Notes: generated by a model from the letters alone, not told the origin. Counted from the first letter of the stretch, positions 26,724 to 40,852 are shown. The stretch is DNA of 64,000 nt from Arthrobacter sp. UKPF54-2 (GCF_007858535.1 NZ_CP040174.1:1364001-1428000); one strand, 5' to 3'. Numbers and translations: made by a program.

Positions 26724-29147
26724 TCAGCGGGGAAACTTTCGGCCGTGAAGCCAGGCCAGGAGCTCGATGGCGAGACCGCCGGCAATGCCGGCGGCCAGCG
26801 CGGCCAGCAGCAGCCCGGTCGGCGGCCAGGACAGGATGAAGAACTCCTGTGCCAGGGGGAGGTTGAGCAGGATCACGAGCGCAGCGCACATCGCCGCCAA
26901 CACCCCCACCCGGCCTACGTTGAGCGGCCGGGACACGACCGCAAGGATCCAGAGCCCAATCACCGAGAGGGTGAGGACGGAAGCGGATCCCACGGTCTCC
27001 GGCGTCGTTCGTCCCAATAGCGCGATACCGTTCAGCGCCAAAAGTGCGGCCGCGACGATTAGCCCCGCCGGCACGGAGAACCAGAGGGAACGGCGCAGGA
27101 AACCCGGCTTGTATCGGCGGGCGTTGGGCATCAGCGCCAGGAAGAAGGCCGGGATGCCGATTGTCAGGCCGTCGGTGAAGGACAGCTGGCGGGGCAGGAA
27201 CGGGAAGGGCCACTGCATCAGCCCGAACGTCACCGCGATGGCGATCGAATAGGCGGTCTTGCTGAGAAAAAGGCTCGAGACCCGTTCGATGTTAGCGATG
27301 ACCCGCCGGCCTTCCGCCAGCACCTCCGGGAGCCGGTCGAAGCGCCCGTCGAGCAGGACCAAACGCGACACTGCTTTGGTGGCGGGTGCGGCGGAATCCA
27401 TGGCTATGCCAAGGTCCGCCGTCTTGAGGGCGAGGGCGTCGTTGACCCCGTCCCCGGTCATGGCCACGGTATGTCCAAGCCGTTGAAGGGCGGAGACCAT
27501 GTCCTTTTTCTGGTCGGGGCTGACCCTGCCGAACACCGTGTTGCTGCCCATCACCTCTTCGAGGAGCGCCGGGTCCTCCGGCAGCTCGCGGGCGTCGTAG
27601 CCATCCGCCACGTCGAGGCCAACCCGGCGGGCGATGGCGGCGACGGTCCGGGGATCGTCGCCGGAAATGATCTTCACCTCGACCCCCTCGGTGCGGAAGA
27701 ATTCCAGGGTCTCGCGGGCGTCCGAACGGGGTTGCTCCCGGAACGTCAGGAGCGCTACGGGCCGGAGTCCGGTAGGCAGTGTCGCCACCTTGCCCGCTTC
27801 CGGCAACCCGTCAGCTCCGGCCAGAAGCAGCGTTCGCAGTCCCGCCCGGGCCAGCTCGCCGGCTTGTTCCAGGACGCCGGCGTGGCCGGCGGGTGCCAGG
27901 ACCATTTCCGGTGCACCCAGAATCCAGGTGGGCGTTGTGCCGTTGTTGCCGCCGAAGGAGACCCCGCTCCACTTCCGGGAGGACGAAAAGGGAACATAGG
28001 AGACCGACTGGAATCCGCCGTCGTCCTCGAAAGCGCTGGCCAGGCTCCGTGCCGTCGCGTTCGCCTCCGGCTCGGTGGCAAACCACCCGAGGGCCTGCTG
28101 CCAGCCGGGGTCGGGCGAGGGAGTTAGCTGGTGGACGGCCTCGAACCTGAGACCCCCCTCGGTCAGGGTTCCGGTCTTGTCCATGCACAGGATGTCGACC
28201 CGGGCGAGTCCTTCCACGGCTGCGAGCTCCTGAATGAGCACCTTGTGTCCGGCCAGCCGGAGGCCCCCGACGGCAAACGCCACGCTGGCCAGCAGCACGA
28301 GACCCAGCGGAACCATGGCAATGACACTGGCGATGACGCCCACCATGGCCCCGGTCCAGGCGCCGGTGGCAAGGGCGTCCTGCCAGCCGCCCCGCGCCTG
28401 CAGTTCGCCGTTGATCACCACGACGGCGACCGGGAGGATCCCCCACGCGATCCAGCGGAGGACCCGGTTGAGGCTGTTACGGATCTCCGAGTTCACCAGC
28501 GAGAAGCGGCGCGCATCCGCCGTGAGCCGGCTGGCGAAGGATTCGGCCCCCACCCTGATCACCCGCGCCTTGCCGTGGCCGGCCACGATGATGGATCCCG
28601 AAAGCACCTCGGCGCCGGCATCCTTGTCGATCGGATCCGATTCGCCGGTAAGGAGGGATTCGTCGGCCTCCAGGCCGGCCGCGTCGAGCACCGAGGCGTC
28701 CGCGGTGACCTGGTCCCCGGCGCGCAGGACCAGAACGTCATCCCGCACGACGTCGGCCGTGGCGATCTCAAGGATCTGGCCGTCGCGAAGCACCCTGGCC
28801 CGCGGGGCGTCCAACACCGCGAGGCGGTCCAGGGATCTCTTCGCCCTGAACTCCTGGACGACCCCGATCACGGCGTTGCCCGCGGCGGCCAGCCCAAAGA
28901 GGGCATCCTGCCAGCGGCCCAGGAGCAGCAACACCAGGAAACTGGTGCCGACGATCGCGTTGAAGAGCGTCAGGACATTGGCCCGGAAAATTTGCCAAAG
29001 GCTCCGGCTAGTCTTGTCGGGCAAACGGTTGTCCAGGCCGCTTTCAATACGGGCAGCTACCTCGTGGCGCGAAAGCCCGTTCACGGCGGGGCCGGACACA
29101 CGCCGATGGAGCAAAGCGGGGTTCTGGCGCCGGCGTTGTGCCCTCAC
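26724..29147 (-). CDS. P-type ATPase, CtpE-like cation transporter
   Basis: About 807 aa, closest in recollection to mycobacterial CtpE, a calcium-linked P-type ATPase. Visible features are the TGES actuator motif in ESLLTGESDPIDKDAG, phosphorylation site DKTGTLTEGG near residue 320, nucleotide-domain KIISGDDPRTVAAIARRVG, hinge MTGDGVNDALALKTADLGIA, and about ten membrane segments with IASVIAMVPLGLVLL in M4. No heavy-metal N-terminal domain or CPx motif, so Cu/Zn export is unlikely. The GTG start at 29147 gives the family length of about 800; the frame stays open to 29303. It lies between two rRNA operons, on the opposite strand. Confidence 0.85.
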   Translation of the reverse strand: MRAQRRRQNPALLHRRVSGPAVNGLSRHEVAARIESGLDNRLPDKTSRSLWQIFRANVLTLFNAIVGTSFLVLLLLGRWQDALFGLAAAGNAVIGVVQEFRAKRSLDRLAVLDAPRARVLRDGQILEIATADVVRDDVLVLRAGDQVTADASVLDAAGLEADESLLTGESDPIDKDAGAEVLSGSIIVAGHGKARVIRVGAESFASRLTADARRFSLVNSEIRNSLNRVLRWIAWGILPVAVVVINGELQARGGWQDALATGAWTGAMVGVIASVIAMVPLGLVLLASVAFAVGGLRLAGHKVLIQELAAVEGLARVDILCMDKTGTLTEGGLRFEAVHQLTPSPDPGWQQALGWFATEPEANATARSLASAFEDDGGFQSVSYVPFSSSRKWSGVSFGGNNGTTPTWILGAPEMVLAPAGHAGVLEQAGELARAGLRTLLLAGADGLPEAGKVATLPTGLRPVALLTFREQPRSDARETLEFFRTEGVEVKIISGDDPRTVAAIARRVGLDVADGYDARELPEDPALLEEVMGSNTVFGRVSPDQKKDMVSALQRLGHTVAMTGDGVNDALALKTADLGIAMDSAAPATKAVSRLVLLDGRFDRLPEVLAEGRRVIANIERVSSLFLSKTAYSIAIAVTFGLMQWPFPFLPRQLSFTDGLTIGIPAFFLALMPNARRYKPGFLRRSLWFSVPAGLIVAAALLALNGIALLGRTTPETVGSASVLTLSVIGLWILAVVSRPLNVGRVGVLAAMCAALVILLNLPLAQEFFILSWPPTGLLLAALAAGIAGGLAIELLAWLHGRKFPR

Positions 29148-29327
29148 CCCCCCGATGGTAACGGCCCGGGGGCCGGACGTGATGGAGCTTACGGCCCTGA
29201 TCCCTCCGGAAATCGATGACGCCGGCCACCCCGGGCGGGTGCGCGGAGCCCGGCGCGCCCCCGTGTGCGGCGGAACGGCGGGGATGTCGCGGCCGTTGCG
29301 CAAATGGAGGAGAGGCTCCGGGGCGGG

Positions 29328-29357
29328 TTTGCGATTGGCGTCGGCTGGGTGTATTGT
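29328..29357 (+). promoter_or_regulatory. Candidate promoter of rRNA operon 2
   Basis: TTTGCG (29328-29333), an 18-base spacer and TATTGT (29352-29357), upstream of the second operon. It is unrelated in sequence to the candidate promoter of operon 1, so the two operons may respond to different signals. It is divergent from the P-type ATPase. Confidence 0.4.
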
Positions 29358-29610
29358 TTTCTAAGTCGCCACGAGGGAGACCAGCGGAAATGCTGGAGTA
29401 CCGGAGGCGGCCAACCCCCCAAAATAATTCAAAACCAAGGTCTCCCGTCGCCTCAGGCGCCAGGAGAATTCTGGTGGGGCTGGTTCGTCTGCTGATGCAG
29501 GTCGCGGAAACGCTGATTTGCTTCGCAGGGTGGGACCGGGTAAGTTTGAAAAGTTGCTCCGGAGCGATCTGCGGCCCTGTTGAGGGGTTGTGGTGGTGCC
29601 GGGTGTGTCT

Positions 29611-29636
29611 GTTGTTTGAGAACTCAATAGTGTGCC
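29611..29636 (+). promoter_or_regulatory. rRNA antitermination (boxA-like) site, operon 2 leader
   Basis: Identical TGTTTGAGAACTCAATAGTG element. Its spacer counterpart is at 31683-31707. Confidence 0.7.
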
Positions 29637-29786
29637 AAGTTTGTTGATACCAATTTTTTGTATTGAATTGGTTGATTGTGCCGGATTGTCCACCCCGTGG
29701 ATGGTCTGGTGTTTTTAGCTGGTTTCAAATTTTGTGCAGCCGGGTTTCCGCGTTTTCCCGTGGTTCCTGGTTGTGTCTGTTTTTCT

Positions 29787-31318
<1,532 letters not shown>

Positions 31319-31847
31319 AGCACCTACAACAACCCCGCCCCGCGTTTCGTGGGTGTGGTGGTGTTGTCAGGAGTAACGCCCGTTGCGCAGACGCAAGTTC
31401 TGCGGCGGGTGCTCACGGGTGGAATATCAACAAATAGCGGCCGCTGCGTTTCCTCCGGCACCCAGTACGGAACCACCCTTGTGTGGGTCCTGGAACGGTG
31501 TGTGAGGGTTCGGGCGGTTTAGTGTTTGGCACACTGTTGGGTCCTGAGACAACAGGACCGGTTGCTACGGCCTTCGGGTGGTGGTGTCCGGGACTTGTGT
31601 TTCTGGTTTCCCGGCTGCGGCGTTTCATGCACTGTGTGGGTCCCTTGTGGGGTCCGGGTGTGTGGGGTGTGTGGTACGGGGTTGTTGTTTGAGAACTACA
31701 TAGTGGACGCGAGCATCTTTTATAAGAAGCAATTTCCAAGAATATGAACCTGGATCTGGCTGCGCGTGATGGTGTCACTCTTTTGGGGTGGTGTTGTTGG
31801 GTGTGGTTGGTTTCGTGGTTCTCTCGAAATTACTCCTTGATCTTTTG

Positions 31848-34976
<3,129 letters not shown>

Positions 34977-35192
34977 CACCACACACCCCTCCCGCGAACC
35001 AACATCAAAAGGGGTTCGCACCACGGGAAGGGTACAAAGAAACAAGACTGCTTGCGTCCACTATGTGGTTCCCAAACAACAAACCCGTCGCCAGACGAAA
35101 CGTTGCACAGGAACCAAAACAACTGAATACAACACCACATGTTGTAACCACAGATTTCCCACCCCAGGCCCCCGGCCAGGGCGCGGACACAG

Positions 35193-35312
35193 GGTTACGG
35201 CGGTCATAGCGTGGGGGAAACGCCCGGTCCCATTCCGAACCCGGAAGCTAAGACCCACAGCGCCGATGGTACTGCACCCGGGAGGTGTGGGAGAGTAGGT
35301 CACCGCCGGAAC
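35193..35312 (+). rRNA. rrf: 5S ribosomal RNA, operon 2 (one-base deletion variant)
   Basis: As copy 1 but with GGGAGGTGTGGG, one G shorter, around 35280-35285. The 23S-5S spacer also differs by one base (CACATGTTG here, CACAAGTTG in copy 1). The deletion falls in a helical part of 5S rRNA, so it could affect folding, or it could be an assembly error. Confidence 0.92.
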
Positions 35313-35324
35313 ATCATTGAGGTC

Positions 35325-35363
35325 GAGAGCCTCCAACCACCAGGTTGGAGGCTCTCCCCCTTT
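35325..35363 (+). terminator. Terminator of rRNA operon 2
   Basis: Same 14-bp stem and CCCCCTTTAA tail as operon 1. Beyond it, up to 35588, the sequence is GC-rich with no gene; it must hold the hup promoter. Confidence 0.85.
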
Positions 35364-35588
35364 AACCCCAAAACCACCCACCGCCGTCGCGCGTAGAAGC
35401 CGCGGCGCCGCCGCCGCGAAGGGGCCGCTTCCGTTGCCGGCGCCCGGTGGGCGGTTGGCGCGTCCGCTGTTGGCTGAAAAGCGGCGTCCAAGGCCCTCGA
35501 AACCCGGAACTTTTCCCAAAAAAGGGCGAAAACACGCGGAATTTGCCACCTTGGCGGCGGCAAGCTGGTAAGTTTTCGAAGAGTGGCT

Positions 35589-35607
35589 TGCACGCATGCC
35601 GCGTGCA
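35589..35607 (+). promoter_or_regulatory. Hairpin in the hup 5' untranslated region
   Basis: TGCACGC and GCGTGCA form a perfect 7-bp stem with loop ATGCC, 35 bases before the HU start codon. It could stabilise the mRNA or bind a regulator. There is no T-run, so it is not a terminator. Confidence 0.5.
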
Positions 35608-35642
35608 GGCTTCAGAAATTAGAACAGTCCAGGAGGACATAA

Positions 35643-35930
35643 ATGGCTAAGAACCGTAGTGAACTTGTTGCAGAGGTAGCTGGCAAGGCCGGCACCAGCC
35701 AGGCAGCCGTCAACTCCGTGCTCGATGCACTGTTCGAGGTTTTCGAGACCTCTGTCGCCGCGGGCGAGAAGATCACCATCCCCGGCTGGCTTGCCGTCGA
35801 GCGCACCGACCGTGCAGCCCGCACCGGCCGCAACCCGCAGACCGGCGAGACCATCCAGATCGCCGCTGGCCACAGCGTCAAGCTGACCGCCGGCTCCAAG
35901 CTGAAGGCTGCAGTCGCCAAGAAGAAGTAG
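35643..35930 (+). CDS. HU-family DNA-binding protein
   Basis: 95-aa nucleoid protein, normal length for HU. The dimer core is MAKNRSELVAEVAGKAGTSQ, then VLDALFEVFETSVAAGEKI, and the DNA-binding beta-arm contains the GRNPQTGE motif. It lacks the long Lys/Ala tail of mycobacterial HupB, ending with only AVAKKK. ATG at 35643 with AGGAGG 8 bases upstream. A 283-base upstream gap separates it from rRNA operon 2, and a terminator follows, so it is probably a single-gene transcript. Confidence 0.96.
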   Translation: MAKNRSELVAEVAGKAGTSQAAVNSVLDALFEVFETSVAAGEKITIPGWLAVERTDRAARTGRNPQTGETIQIAAGHSVKLTAGSKLKAAVAKKK

Positions 35931-35950
35931 TCTTCTTCGAACGCTTGAAA

Positions 35951-35983
35951 GGAGCGGCAACCTACGGGTTGCCGCTCCTTTTG
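35951..35983 (+). terminator. Terminator of the HU gene
   Basis: GGAGCGGCAAC pairs with GTTGCCGCTCC over a 7-base loop, followed by TTTT. Confidence 0.9.
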
Positions 35984-36040
35984 CGTTAACCCCCGCCGCC
36001 AGGATTCGGTGCGCGGGCGGCCGTAGCGGACAATGGAGTT

Positions 36041-38179
36041 GTGCCTTCCGCAGCAAAACCCCGAACTTCAGCAGCGCCTTCCCCGAGCGGGGGAGCGTCC
36101 GGCTCCGCTGCCGGAGCTACGGGGATTGGCCGGCCCTGGCAGCTCGCCGGCCTGGCCGCTGTCTTCGTGGGACTGGCGGCTGCGCTGCTGTTCTCCGGCG
36201 CTGCGGGTGCCCGCGCGGTCTCGGACCCCGGAGCGCTGGTCCGCTGGGGTCTCCCGGTCAGCAAAGCCGTCCACAACGTAGCCCTTGCCACGGTGATCGG
36301 CGGCCTGATCTTTGCCGTCGGGATCCTGCCCAGAAATCTCAATGGTGCTCGTTCCAGGGACAGCGACGCCCCGGAACATCCCGCGTTCACCCGCGTCCTG
36401 GCCGTCGCCGCCGCAGCCGGCGTCGCCTGGACCCTCTCCGCCGTCGCTGTACTGGTGCTGAGCTACTCCGACATCGCGGGCCAGGCGATCTCTGGGGACC
36501 CGGAATTCACCAGGTCCCTCGTCTACTTCATGACCGACATTGAGACCGGGCGGGCCTGGTTGGCGGTCGTCATCATCGCCGCGGTGGTCACCACCGCGCT
36601 GTTCGGCGTCCGCTCGCGCGGCGCCCTGGTGCTCACCCTGATTCTGTCGCTGGCGGGACTGGCCCCGGCGGCGCTGATCGGGCACTCCTCCAGCTCAAGC
36701 GACCATGAGGGCGCCATCAACTCCCTGGGCCTCCACCTGGTGGGTGTCTCGGCCTGGCTGGGCGGGATCATCGTGCTGACGCTCCTTTCCGGCATCCTGT
36801 CCGCTCCCGCCGGCAAGGCCGACATCACCGAGCCCACCCTCCGCCGTTTCTCCGCCGTGGCCGGATTCGCCTTCGCCTTGGTCTTCGCCTCCGGCGTGAT
36901 CAACGCGAGCATCCGGGTGGGCAGCTGGGCCGACCTCACCGGGTCGACGTACGGGCAGCTTATCGTCGCGAAAGCGTCAGCCACGCTGGTCCTGGGCGGC
37001 GTCGGGTTCATGCACCGCCGCTGGGTTATCCCCCAGCTGGGCGCTAAGGGCGCCGGCCTGTCTGCCCGACGGGTGCTCTGGCAACTGGTGCTCGTGGAAC
37101 TGCTGGTGATGGGCGCGACGTCGGGCATCGCCGTCGCGCTTGGCCGCTCCGCTCCGCCGCAGGGCGAGACGCCCGCCCAGAACGCCTCCCCGGCCTTCAT
37201 CCTCTCCGGCTACGAGCTGCCGCCGGAGCTGACACCGCAGCGCTGGCTCACCGAGTGGCGGTTCGACTGGCTGTGGGTCGCCGTCGCCGTCGTTGGCCTG
37301 GTGACCTACGTGCTGGGCATCCGCAAGGTCCGCCAGCGCGGCGATTCCTGGTCCTGGTTCCGGACCGTCAACTGGGTGATCGGCCTGGCGGTCCTCACGT
37401 ACGTGACATCCGGGCCGCCGTCGGTCTACGGCCGGGTGCTGTTCTCGGCGCACATGGTCGACCATATGGCGCTGACCATGGTGGCACCGATCTTCCTGGT
37501 CTTGGGCGCCCCCGTCACCTTGGCGCTGCGCGCGCTGACCCCGCGGCGGGATAGTTCCCGCGGGCCGCGGGAATGGCTGCTGGTCTTTGTGCACTCCAAG
37601 TTCTCACAGCTCGTCACGCATCCGCTGTTCGCAGCGGCCAACTTTGCCGGGTCGATTGTGCTGTTCTACTACTCGGACGCTTTCGGCTACGCCATGCGCG
37701 ACCACGTGGGCCACGAGCTGATGAACCTGCACTTCGCGCTGACCGGCTATATCTTTGTGCTGACCATGATCGGCACGGACCCCCTGCCCCGGCGGGCGCC
37801 GTACCCGATGCGGCTGCTGCTGTTGCTGGCCACCATGGGCTTCCACGCATTCTTTGGCGTCGCGATCATGGGAGGCACCGGCCTGCTGGCCGCCGACTAC
37901 TTCGGAAACCTGGGCCGCACCTGGGGTCCCTCGGCCCTGCTGGACCAGCAGATGGGCGGCGCGGTGGCGTGGGGGATCGGCGAAGTGCCCACCCTGCTCG
38001 TGGCGATCGGCGTCGCCGTGATGTGGTCCCGCTCCGACGCGCGGGAGTCCAAGCGCACCGACCGCGCCGCGGACAGGAATAACGACGCCGATCTCACCGC
38101 TTACAACGATATGTTTGCCAAGCTCGCCGAGCGCGATGCGAAGCTGGCCGAACGCAATTCAAAGCTGGAAGGACGCTGA
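36041..38179 (+). CDS. CopD-CtaG fusion membrane protein
   Basis: 712-aa polytopic protein. The first half (about residues 30-370) is a CopD-like copper-resistance/uptake domain with several membrane segments, including SKAVHNVALATVIGG and GLHLVGVSAWLGG with their conserved His. The second half (about 400-670) is a caa3-type CtaG domain with FSAHMVDHMALTMVAPIFL, DHVGHELMNLHFALTGYIF and MGFHAFFGVAIM, His-rich segments linked to Cu delivery to cytochrome oxidase. The GTG at 36041 has GACAAT 6 bases upstream and no clear Shine-Dalgarno, so it may be leaderless. The stop shares a base with the next gene's start. Confidence 0.92.
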   Translation: MPSAAKPRTSAAPSPSGGASGSAAGATGIGRPWQLAGLAAVFVGLAAALLFSGAAGARAVSDPGALVRWGLPVSKAVHNVALATVIGGLIFAVGILPRNLNGARSRDSDAPEHPAFTRVLAVAAAAGVAWTLSAVAVLVLSYSDIAGQAISGDPEFTRSLVYFMTDIETGRAWLAVVIIAAVVTTALFGVRSRGALVLTLILSLAGLAPAALIGHSSSSSDHEGAINSLGLHLVGVSAWLGGIIVLTLLSGILSAPAGKADITEPTLRRFSAVAGFAFALVFASGVINASIRVGSWADLTGSTYGQLIVAKASATLVLGGVGFMHRRWVIPQLGAKGAGLSARRVLWQLVLVELLVMGATSGIAVALGRSAPPQGETPAQNASPAFILSGYELPPELTPQRWLTEWRFDWLWVAVAVVGLVTYVLGIRKVRQRGDSWSWFRTVNWVIGLAVLTYVTSGPPSVYGRVLFSAHMVDHMALTMVAPIFLVLGAPVTLALRALTPRRDSSRGPREWLLVFVHSKFSQLVTHPLFAAANFAGSIVLFYYSDAFGYAMRDHVGHELMNLHFALTGYIFVLTMIGTDPLPRRAPYPMRLLLLLATMGFHAFFGVAIMGGTGLLAADYFGNLGRTWGPSALLDQQMGGAVAWGIGEVPTLLVAIGVAVMWSRSDARESKRTDRAADRNNDADLTAYNDMFAKLAERDAKLAERNSKLEGR

Positions 38180-40161
38180 TGAGCGAAACCGTACGCACCC
38201 ACCTCCGGGTCCGGGCCTCCGAACTCGTAGGCCGCGGCTGGCTGAACACCGGCGGCAAATCCCTGGACCTCGAATCCCTGCGCGGCAAAATTGTGCTGCT
38301 CGACTTCTGGACCTTTTGCTGCATCAACTGCCTGCACGTCCTGGACGAACTCCGCCCGCTCGAGCAGAAATACTCCGACGTCCTGGTGACCGTCGGCGTG
38401 CACTCGCCCAAGTTCGAGCACGAAGCGGACCCGGTGGCGCTGGCCGCCGCCGTCGAACGCTACGAGATCCACCACCCGGTCCTGGATGACCCGGAGCTGG
38501 AGACCTGGAAGGCCTACACCGCCCGCGCCTGGCCCACCCTGGTGGTCATCGACCCCGAGGGCTACATCGTGGCGCACCTCTCCGGCGAGGGCCACGCGGA
38601 CGGCCTGGCTGTGCTGATCCCCGAGCTGATCGCAGAACACGAGGCCAAGGGCACGCTGCACCGCGGCGACGGCCCCTACGTGGCGCCGGAACCGACGTCG
38701 GGCACACTCCGGTTCCCGGGCAAGGCGCTGTACCTGCCGGCCGGCCGTGGCAGTTCCGCCGCAGCGGCCGACGCCGGGCAGGAGAAACCGGCCGGAACCT
38801 GGCTGGTCACCGACACCGGCCACCACCGGCTGGTTGAACTGGGCACCGACTTCGAGACGGTGCTGGGCACCTACGGATCGGGCGAGAAGGGCCACGCCGA
38901 CGGCGGCGCCGCCGACGCCCGCTTCAACGAGCCGCAGGGCCTGGTGCTGTTGCCGGAGGACGTGGCCGCGAAGGCCGGCTACGACGTCGTGGTTGCCGAC
39001 TCGGTCAACCACCGGCTCCGCGGGCTCTCCCTCGCGGACGGCACCACCACCACTCTTGCCGGCAACGGGGTCCAGCGGCTCCTTGAGACCGGCCCGGCCC
39101 GAGTGGACGAGGAGGGCGCCGCATACGGTGCCCGGCTCGAGGCCGATCCGCTGCAGGTCTCGCTGAGCTCACCCTGGGATGTCGTGTGGTCCAGCAAGCT
39201 CAACGCCGTCGTGGTGGCCATGGCCGGGGTGCACCAGATCTTCAGCTTCGACCCGGTCACGGGCGCGGTGTCCATCATCGCCGGCAACGGCCTGGAGGGC
39301 CTGCTCGACGGCCCGGCCGCCGAAGCCTGGTTCGCCCAGTCGTCCGGCCTGGCCGAGGACGCGGAGGGCAACATCTGGGTTGCCGACTCCGAGACCTCCG
39401 CGCTGCGCAAGCTCGTCATCGCCGACGGCGGTGCCATCACGGTGGAGTCCGCCGTGGGCAAGGGTTTGTTCGACTTTGGCTTCCGGGACGGCCCTGCCGC
39501 CGACGCACGGCTCCAGCACCCGCTGGGCGTGACGGTGCTGCCGGACGGCTCCGTCGCGATCGCCGACACGTACAACGGTGCCGTGCGCCGCTACGACCCC
39601 GCCACGGGCACGGTCTCCACGCTTGCGCGCGGGCTGTCCGAACCCTCGGACGTCATTGTGGACCACACGCACGTGGCCGGCGCCGAACCGCTGCTGGTGG
39701 TGGTCGAGGCGAACAAGCACCAGCTCGTCTACGTTCCGATCCCCAAGGAGGCGCAGCAGGTGGACGAGGGGGCCGTGCAGACGCACCGTCCGAAGAGCCC
39801 GGTGGCGCCCGGGCTGCTGTCCCTGGCGGTACGCTTCACCGCCCCGACCGGGCAGAAGCTCGATGACCGCTGGGGCGACCCGACGCAGCTGAAGATCTCA
39901 TCCACGCCGCCGGAACTGCTGGTGGCCGGGGGCGGGACCTCGGTGGGCCTGCTCCGCACCCTGGAGCTCTCCTCCGACGTCCCCGAGGGCGTGCTGCACA
40001 TTACCGCCCGCGCCGCGGCCTGCGACGGCCCGGAAACCGAGGACGGCGAAATCCCGGACCACGCGGCCTGCCACCTGTACCAGCAGGACTGGGGCATCCC
40101 GGTGGTGCTGCAGGCCGACGGGGACACCGAGCTGGTCCTGGACCTGCGCGGCATGGACTGA
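38179..40161 (+). CDS. Thioredoxin-fold protein with NHL repeats
   Basis: 660-aa protein. An N-terminal thioredoxin/TlpA-like domain (about residues 15-150) has the active site WTFCCINCLH, giving a CINC redox pair, and the cis-Pro segment ARAWPTLVVIDPEG. It is followed by an NHL-type beta-propeller (about 170-530) with repeated GxxxARFxxPxGL-like units (ARFNEPQGL, ARLQHPLGV). No signal peptide, so probably cytoplasmic. Its start overlaps the CopD-CtaG stop by one base, suggesting a joint role in copper/oxidase assembly, an inference from coupling only. Confidence 0.92.
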   Translation: MSETVRTHLRVRASELVGRGWLNTGGKSLDLESLRGKIVLLDFWTFCCINCLHVLDELRPLEQKYSDVLVTVGVHSPKFEHEADPVALAAAVERYEIHHPVLDDPELETWKAYTARAWPTLVVIDPEGYIVAHLSGEGHADGLAVLIPELIAEHEAKGTLHRGDGPYVAPEPTSGTLRFPGKALYLPAGRGSSAAAADAGQEKPAGTWLVTDTGHHRLVELGTDFETVLGTYGSGEKGHADGGAADARFNEPQGLVLLPEDVAAKAGYDVVVADSVNHRLRGLSLADGTTTTLAGNGVQRLLETGPARVDEEGAAYGARLEADPLQVSLSSPWDVVWSSKLNAVVVAMAGVHQIFSFDPVTGAVSIIAGNGLEGLLDGPAAEAWFAQSSGLAEDAEGNIWVADSETSALRKLVIADGGAITVESAVGKGLFDFGFRDGPAADARLQHPLGVTVLPDGSVAIADTYNGAVRRYDPATGTVSTLARGLSEPSDVIVDHTHVAGAEPLLVVVEANKHQLVYVPIPKEAQQVDEGAVQTHRPKSPVAPGLLSLAVRFTAPTGQKLDDRWGDPTQLKISSTPPELLVAGGGTSVGLLRTLELSSDVPEGVLHITARAAACDGPETEDGEIPDHAACHLYQQDWGIPVVLQADGDTELVLDLRGMD

Positions 40162-40183
40162 AGCTGAGCGGACGCTGACTTAG

Positions 40184-40225
40184 GGCTGCCGTCCGTGGCT
40201 TAAGTGTCACGGACGGCAGCCTTTT
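40184..40225 (+). terminator. Terminator after the CopD-CtaG / thioredoxin-NHL operon
   Basis: GGCTGCCGTCCGTG pairs with CACGGACGGCAGCC across a 10-base loop and is followed by TTTT. Confidence 0.9.
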
Positions 40226-40340
40226 GTGTGCCGCGGGGCACTCCCGCCGTGGTTTCTCGCGGGTCTTCGGCCTTGGCGAGGGCAAAAGGCTGCGGGGAAT
40301 GACGCCGGGATGTCCACATAGGGCGTCCGGGGCGCGCCTC

Positions 40341-40520
40341 TCAGTCCCGGCAGCCGGGAACCTTGCCTGATGGGGACTGTGGGCAATCAACGCCGTCGGT
40401 CCCGGCCATGTACACCATCGCCGCGGCGAGACGGTCGCTGGGGAGACTCACCACGGGGGCCTGCTCTTTGAACCACACCCGCATCGGCCAGTGGCGGCCC
40501 TGGTCGATGTAAGGCCCGTC
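40341..40520 (-). pseudogene. 3' remnant of an unidentified gene
   Basis: The minus-strand frame ending at the TGA at 40341 has strongly protein-like, GC3-rich content: YIDQGRHWPMRVWFKEQAP, then SLPSDRLAAAMVYMAGTDGV and a Cys-containing end (CPQ, GCRD). The only internal ATG (40484) would leave 47 aa and has no ribosome binding site. Upstream the frame runs into the antisense of the DUF559-type gene without a plausible start. It is best read as the C-terminal ~58 codons of a gene whose 5' part was lost. Family not identified. Confidence 0.5.
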
Positions 40521-40852
40521 AGGTACTTGACTGGGTGGACCGCGGGGCCGAGTCCCTGCTGGAAACTCTGGCCCGGACTTACTTCCGGCAGGCCGGGATC
40601 ACGGTGGAGCCGCAGGTCTACATTGACGGGGTCGGATACGTGGACCTTCTCGTGGAGGGCAGACTCATCGTGGAACTGGACGGCCGCCACCATGGCAGCT
40701 GGGCCCAGATCAAGAAGGATCAACGCCGCAACAACGTGTCTGTTGTTCGCGGCTATGCAGTGCTCCGCTACCACTACGACGACGTGGTACACCGCCCCGC
40801 GCAGATGGTGGCCGAAGTCCTGGCCGTGCTGGCCCGGCGGCCGTCCGCATGA
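40520..40852 (+). pseudogene. N-terminally truncated DUF559 (Vsr-like endonuclease fold) protein
   Basis: The coding frame from about 40520 reads RQVLDWVDRGAESLLETLAR and ends in LAVLARRPSA. The DUF559/very-short-patch-repair-like core is present: VDLLVEGRLIVELDGRHHG, KKDQRRNN, and LRYHYDDVVHRPAQMV. Actinobacterial relatives are usually near 300 aa with an N-terminal winged-helix half; only ~110 aa remain. A GTG at 40535 could still give a 105-aa product, but no ribosome binding site precedes it. Together with the opposite remnant at 40341 this marks a deletion junction. Confidence 0.6.
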
